This document shows positions 12,116 to 23,800 of a stretch of DNA of 64,000 nucleotides, in pieces; position 1 is the first letter of the stretch, and every line of letters begins with the position of its first letter. The position numbers and the translations under genes were made by a program. Location of the stretch: positions 102,224,158-102,288,157 of the forward strand of contig NC_085139.1 in NCBI RefSeq assembly GCF_024139115.2, written 5' to 3'. Under the pieces are notes generated by a model. That model made no database searches. It was not told where the DNA came from and worked only from the letters and a program-made list of their open reading frames with translations. This DNA comes from Armigeres subalbatus. Its lineage: Eukaryota > Arthropoda > Insecta > Diptera > Culicidae.

Positions 12116-13926
12116 CTTGAAAACTGTTGTCATTCATTAAATTTATATTTCTACTTTTTGCTCTTTGCATTTGCCTCGAGTATAACGAAACATCATTTCA
12201 AAGAAGGATTCGCAGAACTGTTTTTCGCAATTAAACATCTATCGGAATTGGAACTCGTAATGAATTATTTCCCAACAAAAAAGTCGAAAACTGTCCAACA
12301 TCATTCTTCGCCAGCCTGTCACAGTCACAATTAGCCTTCAGGCTAGTCGGAGATGTAATTGAAAATTTAACTTGTTTCGAGCATACGCACATACAAACAC
12401 ACGTCGAGATTGTCCTTCAAGGCTGTTTTTTTCGAGCGCAACAACTGGAAAGGGTCTATGTTGGGAATGCATAAATCTTGCATTCCAACTGAACACTCGA
12501 AGACCCAAAATAAAAGAACGAACATACATGCTAACACATTATCAAACAAAAACTGTTCAGTAGAAGTGAATACACCTTTTTGAAAATTTTCCCCCGATTG
12601 TCAAGAATAACTCGCAATTATGAGTAAAAAATCCAACCAACAATTTTTGCACTGTCAACTGCACACGTGCACTGCGTTTCCGTAGGGCTTCAGCAGCCAG
12701 CATACCTGCCAACCTTGCTTCAGTTTTGCAAACTTGCGCGGAGTTTGTCAGCGGACCAAAATGACAATCGCCCGAGGGGACAACCCGACAAGAATCCCGT
12801 CCCGCTGTAGCCGTTGTTGTCGTCGTCGTCGTCGTCGTCCTCCACCTCGCTGGGCTGGATGAATGACAGTCGGGTAATTTCCTCCGAAGCGAAGAGTTTT
12901 CTTAAACCGCGCGCGGGATCAAACCGAGCAAGAAGGTAAACATATTGAAGTTTTGTTTCGACCGAGAAACTTCCCGGCAAACGGGGTTTGTGTGGTTTGT
13001 AATTTTTATGGCCGTTTTTTTTTCGTCTTGCGCGGGAAGGGGCTTTTCCTATATTTTTCTTTCATCAAGCGCCATCGGGACCCGGTTTGATATTTTTTAA
13101 TTAGCGTTGAGGCGTAGCCTGGGAAATTCGAAACTTGGTGGCTTATTAATGAAGGCGCGATTCATATTAATTCGGCCTGATTTTTTTTATGTTTATATTC
13201 CAATACCCAGGGCCAATTCCGCTCGAGAGCATGTTTAGAAATTTCAAGCGTATTTATTTATATAAGAACCATTTATCAGTTTATTATGATTGTTTGCCAA
13301 ACAATTTTCTGCAATCTCATGGGCACTTGTCCAAAAGTTCGCCTAAAGGTGAATGCATTTGAAAAGCTTTATCGAGGGTCATGTCCAGGCTTCCAAAAAT
13401 CTCACGCATACACGAATGTGACCGTGAGCGATGCGTCAACTCGGCTCATTTTTGTTTTGTTTTGGAGAGGCGCAACAACAGAGCATACACAATTTTACTT
13501 ATACGAATGTGCCTTGTCGCATGCACTTCGTTTTACGATGTGTCACATGGAAGCAAATCTCATCGCATCTCTTGCTCACCGTGCTTGTTTTTGAGATAGC
13601 TGTGAGACAAGCTCATGTGCAACAGCGCATTGAGATATCTCATGTGCTTTTCTACTATGCTTTGCCATCTTCGTTATGAACTACTAGGGTACTATATCGA
13701 TGAATGGGAGAATGTTGGAGTAGCTTCAATCATACACACAATTCGTTCCGTCGCACTTTCGTTCGGATTAAGTCCTGATTTGCAAAATTGGCAATTGGTA
13801 TTTAGAAAATTGTACGTACCTATTATGATTAAATGAACATTTTTTTAAGTTTTCGGTTGATTTATTTGAAGCTGGATTTTGTACTTTGAAACTCATTGAT
13901 TTGATTTCGCACGCGTTTTAATATAT
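12116..13926. other. Non-coding stretch with GTC microsatellite
   Basis: No supportable gene. A GTC/GAC trinucleotide run of about seven units lies at 12819-12840. Several overlapping short frames at 13286-13836 have no recognisable domain, and none has a convincing continuation across splice sites. Confidence 0.55.
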
Positions 13927-14262
13927 GTGACCCCGTCGGGGAACGGGGTTCCGCAAAACCGCATCAAGCACCTTTTTGACCACATCAATTCAAGCGTACA
14001 TTATTGTTGTAAGTGGTGGTCACTAAAAAACGGGAATTTCAATACTTCAATACTTATCAATGAGAACATTAATGCTTTCATAAAAAAATGTTCATATGTG
14101 AACGAATCCTTAGAATATGCAGAAAGTTGTTGCCCACACACTTTTACTCCTGAACATGCTTGTTTACAACATGCCGTTGAAAGAGGAAGTACTGCGGCGC
14201 ACATTGTACATTTTTTACAAGCGAACAGGATTGTGGAAAAGATAAACGGTGGACAATTTTAA
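13927..14262 (+). CDS. Unrecognised 111-residue open frame, possibly exon or element fragment
   Basis: The frame runs from ATG to TAA and has a varied residue composition with Cys/His/Trp (HYCCKWW; ESCCPHTFTPEHACLQHA). The third codon positions look unconstrained, unlike the low-complexity frames around it. I do not recognise the family. It could be a small gene, a terminal exon, or part of a decayed transposable element. There is no visible promoter or poly-A signal close by. Treat it as a candidate only. Confidence 0.22.
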   Translation: MTPSGNGVPQNRIKHLFDHINSSVHYCCKWWSLKNGNFNTSILINENINAFIKKCSYVNESLEYAESCCPHTFTPEHACLQHAVERGSTAAHIVHFLQANRIVEKINGGQF

Positions 14263-14794
14263 GCGTGAAAATGTTTCGAAAACTATTAAAGGATTTTTGG
14301 TCTACTGAGCTTCATTGTATAGGCCAGAGACACGAAGCAACTCATCAATAGGATCGGAAGCATCATTCGGAAATGGCATCCGTCCAGCGGTCATTTGATA
14401 CATGTAAGATTAAAACAACGCCGCACGGCGGACCACGGATTACATGATATTATTCATTAATCTAAGTTTAAAGACTAAGCCCAACTCTTTATATAACGTA
14501 TATCAGATTGAACTGTACTGCTATGTAGTTTTCTTCGCGAGCCATTCTTCCCATTCCCGCTTTTTAGTGGCCACCCGTTAGGATATTCTCAGTTATGGGG
14601 TTGAGGGATATCCGATACGATTTGTGATCATTTGGATTAGGTATATACTTGGGAGAAAGAATGGGAAATTTGTCATAGGTGCAATTTAGCAGAACCCCGA
14701 CCAGATCACATATCACAACCACCTTTGCTATCATGCGCATGTTTTTCATGGCAATCAACGAATTCCAAGGTTCACAACCCAACTTCTAATGAAT

Positions 14795-15026
14795 CAAGCC
14801 AAAATTTTTCAAAACGACTTATCTGCTTTTGTAAACAAAGATTCAAACGACGATTCCACGAATCTGATAGCTCTCCCACGCAAACTAACTCCATCAACAG
14901 GTAGCGGAATCCTTCACCTACCTATTGATGGTGTTGGTTTGCGTGGGAGAGCAATCAGATTCGTCGAATCGTCGTTTGAATCTTTGTTTACAAAAGCAGA
15001 TAAGTCGTTTTGAAAATTTTGTCTTG
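14795..15026. mobile_element. Foldback MITE-like hairpin, 232 bp
   Basis: Almost the whole element is one inverted repeat: the left arm from CAAGCCAAAATTTTTC to about 14905 pairs with the right arm ending GAAAATTTTGTCTTG. Only a handful of mismatches occur over about 105 bp per arm, with a central segment of about 20 bp around AGGTAGCGGAATCC. Arm identity this high implies recent origin or gene conversion between arms. Flanking duplication is not obvious. A transcript would be a long double-stranded hairpin. Confidence 0.85.
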
Positions 15027-15433
15027 AAATCAAACGAAAATTTAAAAAAATGATCATTTAATTACGGTAAAATGTTCGGAGGAATTGTTCTTCAACATGC
15101 AAGCTACTTTTTTGTAACTCTAGGCTCAATTAGACTTCCCGAGCCAGTTTCCAGAACGAAAGAGTGAGAGAGGTGTGTTTTCTTATATTTTTCGGTTGAA
15201 AACCCCATATAAAAATCAAATCAAATGCGCCACCTTATGCAACAACCGATTACGCTAAAATATTCGGAGATTGATTTTCTCAACCAACGACAAAATTCTG
15301 TGGGGGGCCGTAGAATTCTAAAACATTTTGTATCCTGGCCTGATCACCTGGTTTACAGTTTGTGTTTGAGTGACGGCCTACTTTTCCATACAAACTACAT
15401 TTCCATACAAATGAAAAGATTGCTTTATTGAAC

Positions 15434-15494
15434 ATTATGCAACCCAAATGAGTTGCATAATATCCATTATAGCACTCTTTGGGTGCTATAATGG
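15434..15494. other. Two adjacent perfect hairpins
   Basis: Hairpin 1 is ATTATGCAAC (15434-15443) with ATAATGCAAC's partner GTTGCATAAT (15452-15461) and an 8-base loop. Hairpin 2 is CCATTATAGCAC (15464-15475) with GTGCTATAATGG (15483-15494) and a 7-base loop. They are separated by two bases. No mismatches are present in either stem. They may be ends of a small foldback element; function unknown. Confidence 0.8.
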
Positions 15495-15759
15495 AAAACC
15501 AACATCCAACATTTTTTTTTCCATCCAACAGTAGTTACATGATAACATTTTACTGAATTAGCCTGGGTGAGTGTTCAAATCATGTATTCTATGCGTCGCG
15601 TAACAAGTGAAATAGTTTGATGGACATAACATCAAAATTATCCAAAGGCAGGATAATCTTACTCTTTACGGTTTGCTGGGCTATGCGATATAGCATGGTC
15701 ACGAGGAATATGAATGTTTTCTGCAAACATGATTTTTCAGCAAAAATTACCATGTGAAG

Positions 15760-15815
15760 GTTCCAGAGGTGAGCCAGCCTAGGGCTGCAAGCCTCTTTAA
15801 TAAAGAAAAAAAAAA
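15760..15815 (+). mobile_element. Very short 5'-truncated retroposon with target duplication
   Basis: The insertion consists of GAGCCAGCCTAGGGCTGCA with AGCCTC, then an AATAAAG-like tail and a run of A. It is flanked by the direct repeat CATGTGAAG at 15751-15759 and 15816-15824. The body can pair as CAGCC/GGCTG, which could be the 3' hairpin recognised by a LINE reverse transcriptase. Related copies lie at 62450-62512 (minus), at about 2711-2750 and at 11800-11833. The parent element is not named here. Confidence 0.75.
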
Positions 15816-16020
15816 CATGTGAAGTAAATCAGATTGGACCGTTCTATCATATGCACTCGGCAAGCCTCGATGGATAAATGTACAACTCGTGCTGGAAAAA
15901 AATCTTTTTGCAACTAGTTGCACAATTGAGAACCAGACGCTCAAAAGTAATCAATCATTTAAATTTCAGTTTTATATCTTCCGATGTTAAATGCGAGCAT
16001 TATGTGTATAGATTTACTTA

Positions 16021-16474
16021 TACAGTAATATCCCGATTTTATCACCCCCATGGTGAATTTTGGGGTGATAAAACAGGGTATGTGACAAAATCGGAAAAAA
16101 AATATTTTCAATTTTTTAGTTCATTTCACAAATTTGAATCATTTTATGCCTTGGAAAGGCAAAATGCGTGAACGGTACCCGTTATTTCTTGTCGAAAATG
16201 CTTACCGAATTCTTCACAGGTACCTAGAAGTCATTTATTATAAACTACTGGCGGTGAAAGTTATTTCATGAAAATCAATGTTGTTTGCGGGATCATTTGC
16301 AGAAATAAAAAGAACTCCTAAAATTTTCAAAATTTTTTGGGGTGACAAAATCGGGTCGAAAACGTGATAAAATCGGGACGTGATAAAATCGGGTCGAAAA
16401 GGTGATAAAATCGGGGGTAGACAAAATCGGGGGTAGACAAAATCGGGGAGTGACAAAATCGGGTTGACACTGTA
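16021..16474. mobile_element. pogo-like non-autonomous element
   Basis: The left end TACAGTAATATCCCGATTTT and the reverse complement of the right end, TACAGTGTCAACCCGATTTT, form an inverted repeat of about 28 bp beginning CAGT and flanked by TA, the pogo/Tigger pattern of Tc1/mariner elements. The right half carries six or seven direct copies of GA(T/C)AAAATCGGG. The interior has no transposase. Confidence 0.75.
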
Positions 16475-16957
16475 GTTATTTCCTCCTGAAATGAGCAAGA
16501 GCGATCAAAATGCATACAAATTACTTTCATAGATTAAATAATGAAGTCATTTTTAGTCGGGTGGCTCATTACTCCAAACTGCGGGTGCTGCGGATAGAGC
16601 CGCTTTTCTGCGCTCAAGCGAGAAGAGGGATATTTTGAAATCACTCCCATAAACAAAATTATTTTGCAGTTACTTGGCTGTCAAACATTTCCCGCTCTTC
16701 GAATTTCTCTTTCCACGCTGCATGAGGGCGCACAAATGCGCTAGACTCTACATGACTTTACGATTGTTTACATACATTCATGCTCCAATCAGCTACTGAA
16801 TCTCGTGAAATTTCGTAACGAGTGCTTTTTAGTTGCATTCCGACCAATTTTACACTCGAAATATAATGTGAGAATATTAGTTACAAAGAATACAAAACTC
16901 AAACATAGTTTATTTTTATTTTTTCCCCAAATAATAACAATACTTCTCAATATTAGA

Positions 16958-17260
16958 TCAAAAACGAACATAACCACAATCTTCAATGTTTGGCTCCGGC
17001 ACAATAGAAAATTTTGGCTTCAGTTTGACAACCAAATCGATTCTATCCGCACCACCCAGCTCCAAACTAATAGGATACAGATACTTAAATCTGAGTAACA
17101 GTATCGGAGAAAACATCTTATTAATGGAAACCGTATACAATCGTGGAAATAATACTGACATCACTTGAACTTTTTCCTTGCCTCTTATGGATGAAAAATG
17201 TCGAGCTGGAACCCCTTTTGACAGTTCGATTGGAAACAAGATAGCGTTTTCGCCGATCTT
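16958..17260 (-). CDS. Unrecognised open frame of about 100 residues, possible terminal exon or retrocopy
   Basis: The minus-strand frame is open from an in-frame stop at about 17263 down to the stop at 16958. It encodes a varied sequence including FPIELSKGVPARHFSS, PRLYTVSINKMFSP and a C-terminus PEPNIEDCGYVRF. The first ATG in frame is at about residue 34. AATAAA-type signals occur about 40 bases after the stop. No convincing splice acceptor is seen upstream. Composition looks protein-like, but I do not recognise the family. Alternatives are a decayed processed copy or chance. Confidence 0.27.
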   Translation of the reverse strand, partial: KIGENAILFPIELSKGVPARHFSSIRGKEKVQVMSVLFPRLYTVSINKMFSPILLLRFKYLYPISLELGGADRIDLVVKLKPKFSIVPEPNIEDCGYVRF

Positions 17261-17596
17261 TTATTCTAGTATTTCTACTTCAGACTTTTGTTTGAACATC
17301 AATAACAATAATTTGATATTTTAAATAGAACCATTTTTCTCAACGCATACCAGTCACCGGCTGCGCCAGTAGTGGTCCATCAATAAATTCCATCATTTTT
17401 ACTGTCTAACCTTTTCAGATTACGAACTTTTACACTTGATGTCATATGGAATGAAGATAAATTGTGTGAACTTCAATATCAAGTTACTTTTTATAAAGTG
17501 AAAAAAACTTGGAGTCTGAAGACCCTAGTAACATTGATTTAATAATTACGATGTTATAGCATACTTTAATAGTCAATTTAAATCTTCAAAAGCATT

Positions 17597-17791
17597 CTCT
17601 GTTCTCTTCTCTTCGTTGACATTACATCCCCCACTATGAGGCTATACGATGATACTTTTATGCCCAGGGAAGTCGAGACTGTTTCCAAACCGGAAATTGC
17701 CAAGACCGGTCCCGGGAAGCTAGTCCCCCTCAGCATGGTCTTACTTGAGCCGCGCATCTTACCGTTAGACTAAGGAAGGCCCCTACTTCAG
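17597..17791 (-). mobile_element. Feilai-type SINE, internally deleted
   Basis: On the minus strand it starts with the tRNA-related head (GGGGCCTTCCTTAG..., then ATGCTGAGGG) and ends with the ATGTCAACGAAG-type tail. Direct repeats CTTCAAAAGCATT at 17584-17596 and 17792-17804 are a clear target-site duplication. Compared with the copy at 18804 the middle (the CGCAGTTAATAACTG region) is missing. Family assignment is from memory of Feilai in Ae. aegypti. Confidence 0.8.
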
Positions 17792-17885
17792 CTTCAAAAG
17801 CATTATAAAACCGAAATCGTTACTTGGGTAGGCTTTTATTCTTTCTGCATACCATTAAATGAAAACATCAAATTGGAGCATCCTT

Positions 17886-18135
17886 AGTAGCACATTTTGA
17901 ACAGATTTGGTTACAGCAACTTAAATCTCGCTTAACTTTTCAAAAGGATCTAAGTTGCAATTTTTTCATGAATTAATTTGAATAGCGCAATCAACATGAA
18001 AGCTTTTGATTGCAGTACTCAAATTAATTCATGAAAAAAATGTTACTTAAGTCCTTTTGAAAAGTTAAGCGAGAAATGTAACCGAATTCGGTCACATATA
18101 AGTAGCGGTAACTAACTTGCAACATGTGTGCTACT
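17886..18135. mobile_element. Foldback MITE-like element, 250 bp
   Basis: The ends AGTAGCAC and GTGCTACT are inverted. Inner arms match strongly: TCTCGCTTAACTTTTCAAAAGGA and TTTTTTCATGAATTAATTTGA each recur inverted on the right. Roughly 115-bp arms surround a short centre at about 18000. Divergence between arms is greater than in the element at 14795, so it is probably older. Confidence 0.8.
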
Positions 18136-18803
18136 CGGGATGTGTGGTGGTATATACGACGTCGACGTAAAATGTCCCGATTACTCACATTTTGCGCCTA
18201 ATGGGCTATCAAAAAGATCAAAAAGTATTCTGAGGACATTGATGATGTTAAATTAAATAAAACTCGACAATTGTAGTCCTATGTTAAAAAATTATGTTGA
18301 TACTTCAATAACATTCAGTGATCATACATTGTAAAATACTGCGGTAATGAACAAGCTTGTAAAATACAATATCATTTAAGAATGCAAAAAAGCCAAAATG
18401 TAGTTATGACTGAACTATTTGTTTTTTAACCGTTTGTAGACTCCATGGAGTAGCAAAGGTGTTTTGTGTCATATTTCAGATTGCCCTACACATACAATAA
18501 TTTATGTCATAAAGATCTTAAAGAAAACTGATTCTTTTTGTTAACATGCTTGTCATTATGTCTGCAATACGATAAAATACATAAACATAATAAAATACTA
18601 ATAAACGTAATATGAATTGTACTTGATGATATTTTAAATCGAAATGAGTTCAAACTGTGCTACACAGCTAATAGTTTTTAAAATTCAACGACGTGTGAAA
18701 ATGCAGCTGATCCCATCAATCGAATTAACATTCGATATTGAATTAAATTTGACTAAACTTTACAAACTAGGACAGTTTGAATTTATTTAGAATTTGAAGA
18801 ACT

Positions 18804-19080
18804 TCTTCTTCTTCTTATTGGCATTACATCCCCACACTGGGATAGAGCCGCCTCGCAGCTTAGTGTTCATTAAGCACTTCCACAGTTATTAACTGCGAGG
18901 TTTCTAAGCCAGGTTACCATTTTTGCATTCGTATATCATGAGGCTAGCACGATAATACTTTTATGCCCAGGGAAGTCGAGACAATTTCCAATCCGAAAAT
19001 TGCCTAGACCGGCACCGGGAATCGAACCCAGCCACCCTCAGCATGGTCTTGCTTTGTAGCCGCGCGTCTTACCGCACGGC
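18804..19080 (-). mobile_element. Feilai-type SINE, near full length
   Basis: The minus strand reads GCCGTGCGGTAAGACGCGCGG (A-box region), CTGGGTTCGATTCCCGG (B-box), a body containing TTCCCTGGGCATAAAAGTA, and a tail ATGTAATGCCAATAAGAAG repeated as GAAGAAGAA. The direct repeat TTGAAGAACT flanks it at 18794-18803 and 19081-19090. Both internal Pol III boxes look intact. Two further copies lie in the window at 17597 and 28367. Confidence 0.9.
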
Positions 19081-19090
19081 TTGAAGAACT

Positions 19091-20867
19091 GCAAAATCGA
19101 TTGAATTTTATTTTTATCTGCATGCTCCAAAAATGTGCATTAAAAAACATTTAAAATCACAACATATTTTTATCTGTGTAGTTTGTAAAATCCAAGCTCA
19201 TCCAATTGACAATCGAATGCTTATTTGTTTGTATTCTGAATTGTTTATATATGTTCATGTCGCTAAATTTCCAATACTTTTTGCTGTGCATCATAGTTTG
19301 ATCCATTTTGAAATCAGTCAAAATTAGTAAGTATCTTTTTGGTAGAGAATAACCCAAAAACAGTATGAATAGCAAAGTCAGAAACACAGGAAGCGATAAG
19401 GTTCATTTAAACATTTCATTTCAATCATAGATGTGAATTTGTTTTCCTAAACAGATATGACTTTGAAAAAGTACCACGCGTACCAAAAGTGTCATTTACA
19501 GTTACATAAAAAAAACAGAAAACCGAAATTCTCAGTTCCAGAATTACGAGGTGAAAAGTTAGAATGAGACGAAAGATAGGAAAAATAACAATAACAAATA
19601 AAAATAAAGATAAATAAAATGAAATAACAAATAACATAATAACGAAAGATAGGAAATCATAACACAGGAGTAAATTCAGTATATCAGACAAAAGCCATTT
19701 TTATCTTGAATCGATTGACCTAATCGTAGAATCGAAGAATAATTTATAAAAGAGTAAATTGTAATTTTTATGCAAATAGTAAACTGATCATGAGTTGAAC
19801 TAAATTATATCGTGGTTTGAACTTGTTATTGACGCCAAATATTGTCCGTATTGCAAGCGCCCGGCGGAAATAATTTGTTTACATTTTGAATATAAAAAAA
19901 CAATTTTCATATCGATAATTAGGACGATTCTTACACATTTCGAGTTACTAATCCAATGCAAGATGATGTACAGGTAACCAAATTTGCTTCCTTATTGATT
20001 TTTACAATATTTCATGCATGAACTCAGTTATATAATTATTAGGTTTTTCAAAGAGATTAATCATAATAGAGTAATTCTAAGATGCTTTCAGGTTTGCTGC
20101 AATAAAATGTTTCTATGCATAATTATAATAATTATAACCAACGACACGCCAAGCGCCTACATTTTGATTCAAAACATGGTTGGATAGCCTACACTCACCA
20201 TATTCCAACACCACACCGCTCGCGTTCAGTTCTCTTCCGTTCACTTCAACGCGAATTGAGTAGGTAGGAATAAACAAAGCTGGTCGACAGTCGTACGGCT
20301 CAAGGCAGCACATGTGACTGCCTCATGAGCAGTGTCTCATGATATGTCGCATGTGAAACGGTAGCATGATGCACATTCTTCGTAGAATGCGATGCGTAAA
20401 TCAATCGCATAGCACTCAGAATGTCATGTACGTGAGATGCGACAGAGAGAATTACAGAGAGACCGCAAAAATCTCATCTCACCTACACGAACTAACTGTG
20501 ATCGTGCAACAAATTTTGATGTGGCTCACGATGCGCAATGTGCGCTCTGGAAGCCTGGTCATGTCGTCTGAATATTAACCGCATTCTAAGTTCAACGCCG
20601 ACAAAATCAACATGAAACAACTTTCTCCGTTAAATATGTATTGCAATGAAATAAGGTTACTGCTCCTGAACCTCATCTCATAGCTTCTGTATTCGTGGAA
20701 ATGGAATCTTTTTAAGGATTTTTTCAGCAATGAGCACGCATGTTAGAAAGTAGAAGTGACGACTTAGGTGCTGTATTTCTTTTATTCGCGATGAGATGGA
20801 AAAATGTTCAGCGAAATTTGAAAAAAAAAACCTACATTATTTTTATTAATCCCTTATCAATTTTAAG
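19091..20867. other. AT-rich non-coding stretch, no gene recognised
   Basis: Short frames only. Positions 20340-20560 contain several ATGCGA/TCGCATG motifs, giving weak local self-similarity, and resemble the CGCATG-rich text around 13400-13600. No element ends were found. Confidence 0.5.
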
Positions 20868-20872
20868 CTAAT

Positions 20873-23800
20873 ACTGAAAGGATTCTGACAAAAATTTAGG
20901 AGGGATTCCGACGAAAAAAAGTTCTGTCGTCAATCCAATCTTGAAGGGTTTCCATCGAGAATCCTGAAAAGATTCTATCGAGAATCCTGGAGGAATTCTG
21001 ACGAAAAATCTGGAGGGGTTTTGTCGATAATCCTGAAGCGATTCTGAAGGAATTCTGTCGAGAATGTCAAGAATCCGGTCCTGAAGGGATTCTGTTGAGA
21101 TTCCTGAAGGGATTCTGACGAGAATCCTGAAGGGATTCTGACGAGAATCCTGAAGGGATTCTGACGAGAATCCTGAAGGGATTCTGACGAGAATCCTGAA
21201 GGGATTCTGACGAGAATCCTGAAGGGATTCTGACGAGAATCCTGAAGGGATTCTGACGAGAATCCTGAAGGGATTCTGACGAGAATCCTGAAGGGATTCT
21301 GACGAGAATCCTGAAGGGATTCTGACGAGAATTCTGACGAGAATCCTGAAGGGATTCTGACGAGAATCCTGAAGGGATTCTGACGAGAATCCTGAAGGGA
21401 TTCTGACGAGAATCCTGAAGGGATTCTGACGAGAATCCTGAAGGGATTCTGACGAAAATCCTGAAGAGATTCTGGCGGGAATTCTGAAGGGATTCTGACG
21501 AGAATCCTGCCTGAAGGGATTCTGATGGCACTTGTGCCTGAAGGTATTCCGAAGAGAATCCTGCCTGAAGGGATTCTGACGAGAATCCTGCCTGAAGGGA
21601 TTCTGACGAGAATCCTGCCTGAAGGGATTCTGACGAGAATTCTGCCTGAAGGGATTCAGGCGAAAATCCTGAAGGCATTCTGTCGAGAATCCTGAAGGGA
21701 TTCTGTCAAGAATCCTGAAGGGATTCTGTCGAGAATCCTGAAGGGATTCTGTCGAGAATCCTGAAGAGATTCTGTCGAGAATCCTGAAGGGACTCTGTCG
21801 AGAATCCTGAAGCGATTCTGTCGAGAATCCTAAAAGGATTCTGTCGAGAACCCTGGAATAATTCTGACGAGAATCCTGAAGGGATTCTGACGAGAACCCT
21901 GAAGGGATTTTGACGAGAGTGCTGAAGGGATTCTGACAAGAATGCTGTAGGGATTCTGACGAGAATCCTGAAGGGATTTTGACGAGAATCATGAAGCGAT
22001 TCTGTCGAGAAGCTTGAAGGGATTCTAACGAGAATTCTGATGGGATTCTGTCGAGAATCCTGTAGGGATTCTGTGGAGAATCCGGAAGGCATTCTGTCGA
22101 GAATCCAGAAGGCATTCTGTCGAGAATCCTTAAGGGATTCTGACGAGAATCCTTAAGGGATTCTGACGAGAATCTTGAAGGGATTCTGACGAGAATACTG
22201 AAGGGATTCTGACGAGAATCCTGAAGGGATTCTGACGAGAATCCTGAAGGGATTCTGACGAGAATCCTAAAGGGATTCTGACGAGAATCCTGAAGGGATT
22301 CTGACGAGAATCCTGAAGGGATTCTGACGAGAATCCTGAAGGGATTCTGACGAGATTTCTGAAGGGATTTTGACGAGAATCCTGAAGGGATTCTGACGAG
22401 AATCCTGAAGGGATTCTGACGAGAATCCTGAAGGGATTCTGACGAGAATCCTGAAGGGATTCTGACGAGAATCCTGAAGGGATTCTGACGAGAATCCTGA
22501 AGGGATTCTGACGAGAATCCTGAAGGGATTCTGACGAGAATCCTGAAGAGATTCTGACGAGAATCCTGAAGGGATTCTGACGAGAATCCTGAAGGGATTC
22601 TGACGAGAATCCTGAAGGGATTCTGACGAGAATCCTGAAGGGATTCTGTTGAGATCCTGAAGGGATTTCGTCGAGAATCCTGAAGGGATTCTGTCGAGAA
22701 TCCTGAAGGGATTCTGTCGAGAATCCTGAAAGGATTCTGTCGAGAATCCTGAAAGGATTCTGTCGAGAATCCTGAAAGGATTCTGACGAGAATCCTGAAG
22801 GGATTTTGACGAGAATCCTGAAGAGATTTTGACGAGAATCCTGAAGGGATTTTGACCAGAATCGTGAAGGGATTTTGACCAGAATCCTGAAGGTATTTTA
22901 ACGAGAATCCTGAAGGGATTCTGACGAGAATCCTGAAGGGATTCTGACGAGATTTCTGAAGGGATTTTGACGAGAATCCTGAAGGGATTCTGACGAGAAT
23001 CCTGAAGGGATTCTGACGAGAATCCTGAAGGGATTCTGACGAGAATCCTGAAGGGATTCTGACGAGAATCCTGAAGGGATTCTGTTGAGATCCTGAAGGG
23101 ATTTCGTCGAGAATCCTGAAGGGATTCTGTCGAGAATCCTGAAAGGATTCTGTCGAGAATCCTGAAAGGATTCTGTCGAGAATCCTGAAAGGATTCTGTC
23201 GAGAATCCTGAAAGGATTATGTCGAGAATCCTGAAAGGATTATGTCGAGAATCCTGAAAGGATTCTGTCGAGAATCCTGAAAGGATTCTGTCGAGAATCC
23301 TGAAAGGATTCTGTCGAGAATCCTGAAAGGATTCTGTCGAGAATCCTGAAAGGATTCTGTCGAGAATCCTGATGGGATTCTGTCGAGAATCCTGAAGGGA
23401 TTCTGACGAGAATTCTGAAGGGATTCTGACGAGAATTCTGAAGGGATTCTGACGAGAATCCTGAAGGGATTCTGACGAGAATCCTGAAGGGATTCTGACG
23501 AGAATCCTGAAGGGATTTTGACGAGAATCCTGAAGAGATTTTGACCAGGAATCCTGAAGGGATTTTGACCAGAATCGTGAAGGGATTTTGACCAGAATCC
23601 TGAAGGTATTTTAACGAGAATCCTGAAGGGATTCTAACGACAATTCTGAAGGGATTCTAACGACAATTCTGAAGGGATTCTAACGAGAATTCTGGAAGGA
23701 TTCTGTCTGGAATCCTGGAAGGATTCTGTCTGGAATCCTGGAAGGATTCTGTCGAGAATTCCGAAGGGATTCTGACGAGAATTCCGAAGGGATTCTGACG

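Noticed and set aside
20868..22115. 415-codon minus-strand frame (SGFSSESLQDSRQNPFRILVRI...)
   Set aside because: It is the translation of array B; overlapping frames on the same strand are equally open, showing there is no coding selection.
21100..23600. CRISPR-like array
   Set aside because: The repeats are palindromic and regular, but the intervals are 6-bp near-constant linkers rather than unique spacers, and the sequence is eukaryotic with no cas genes.
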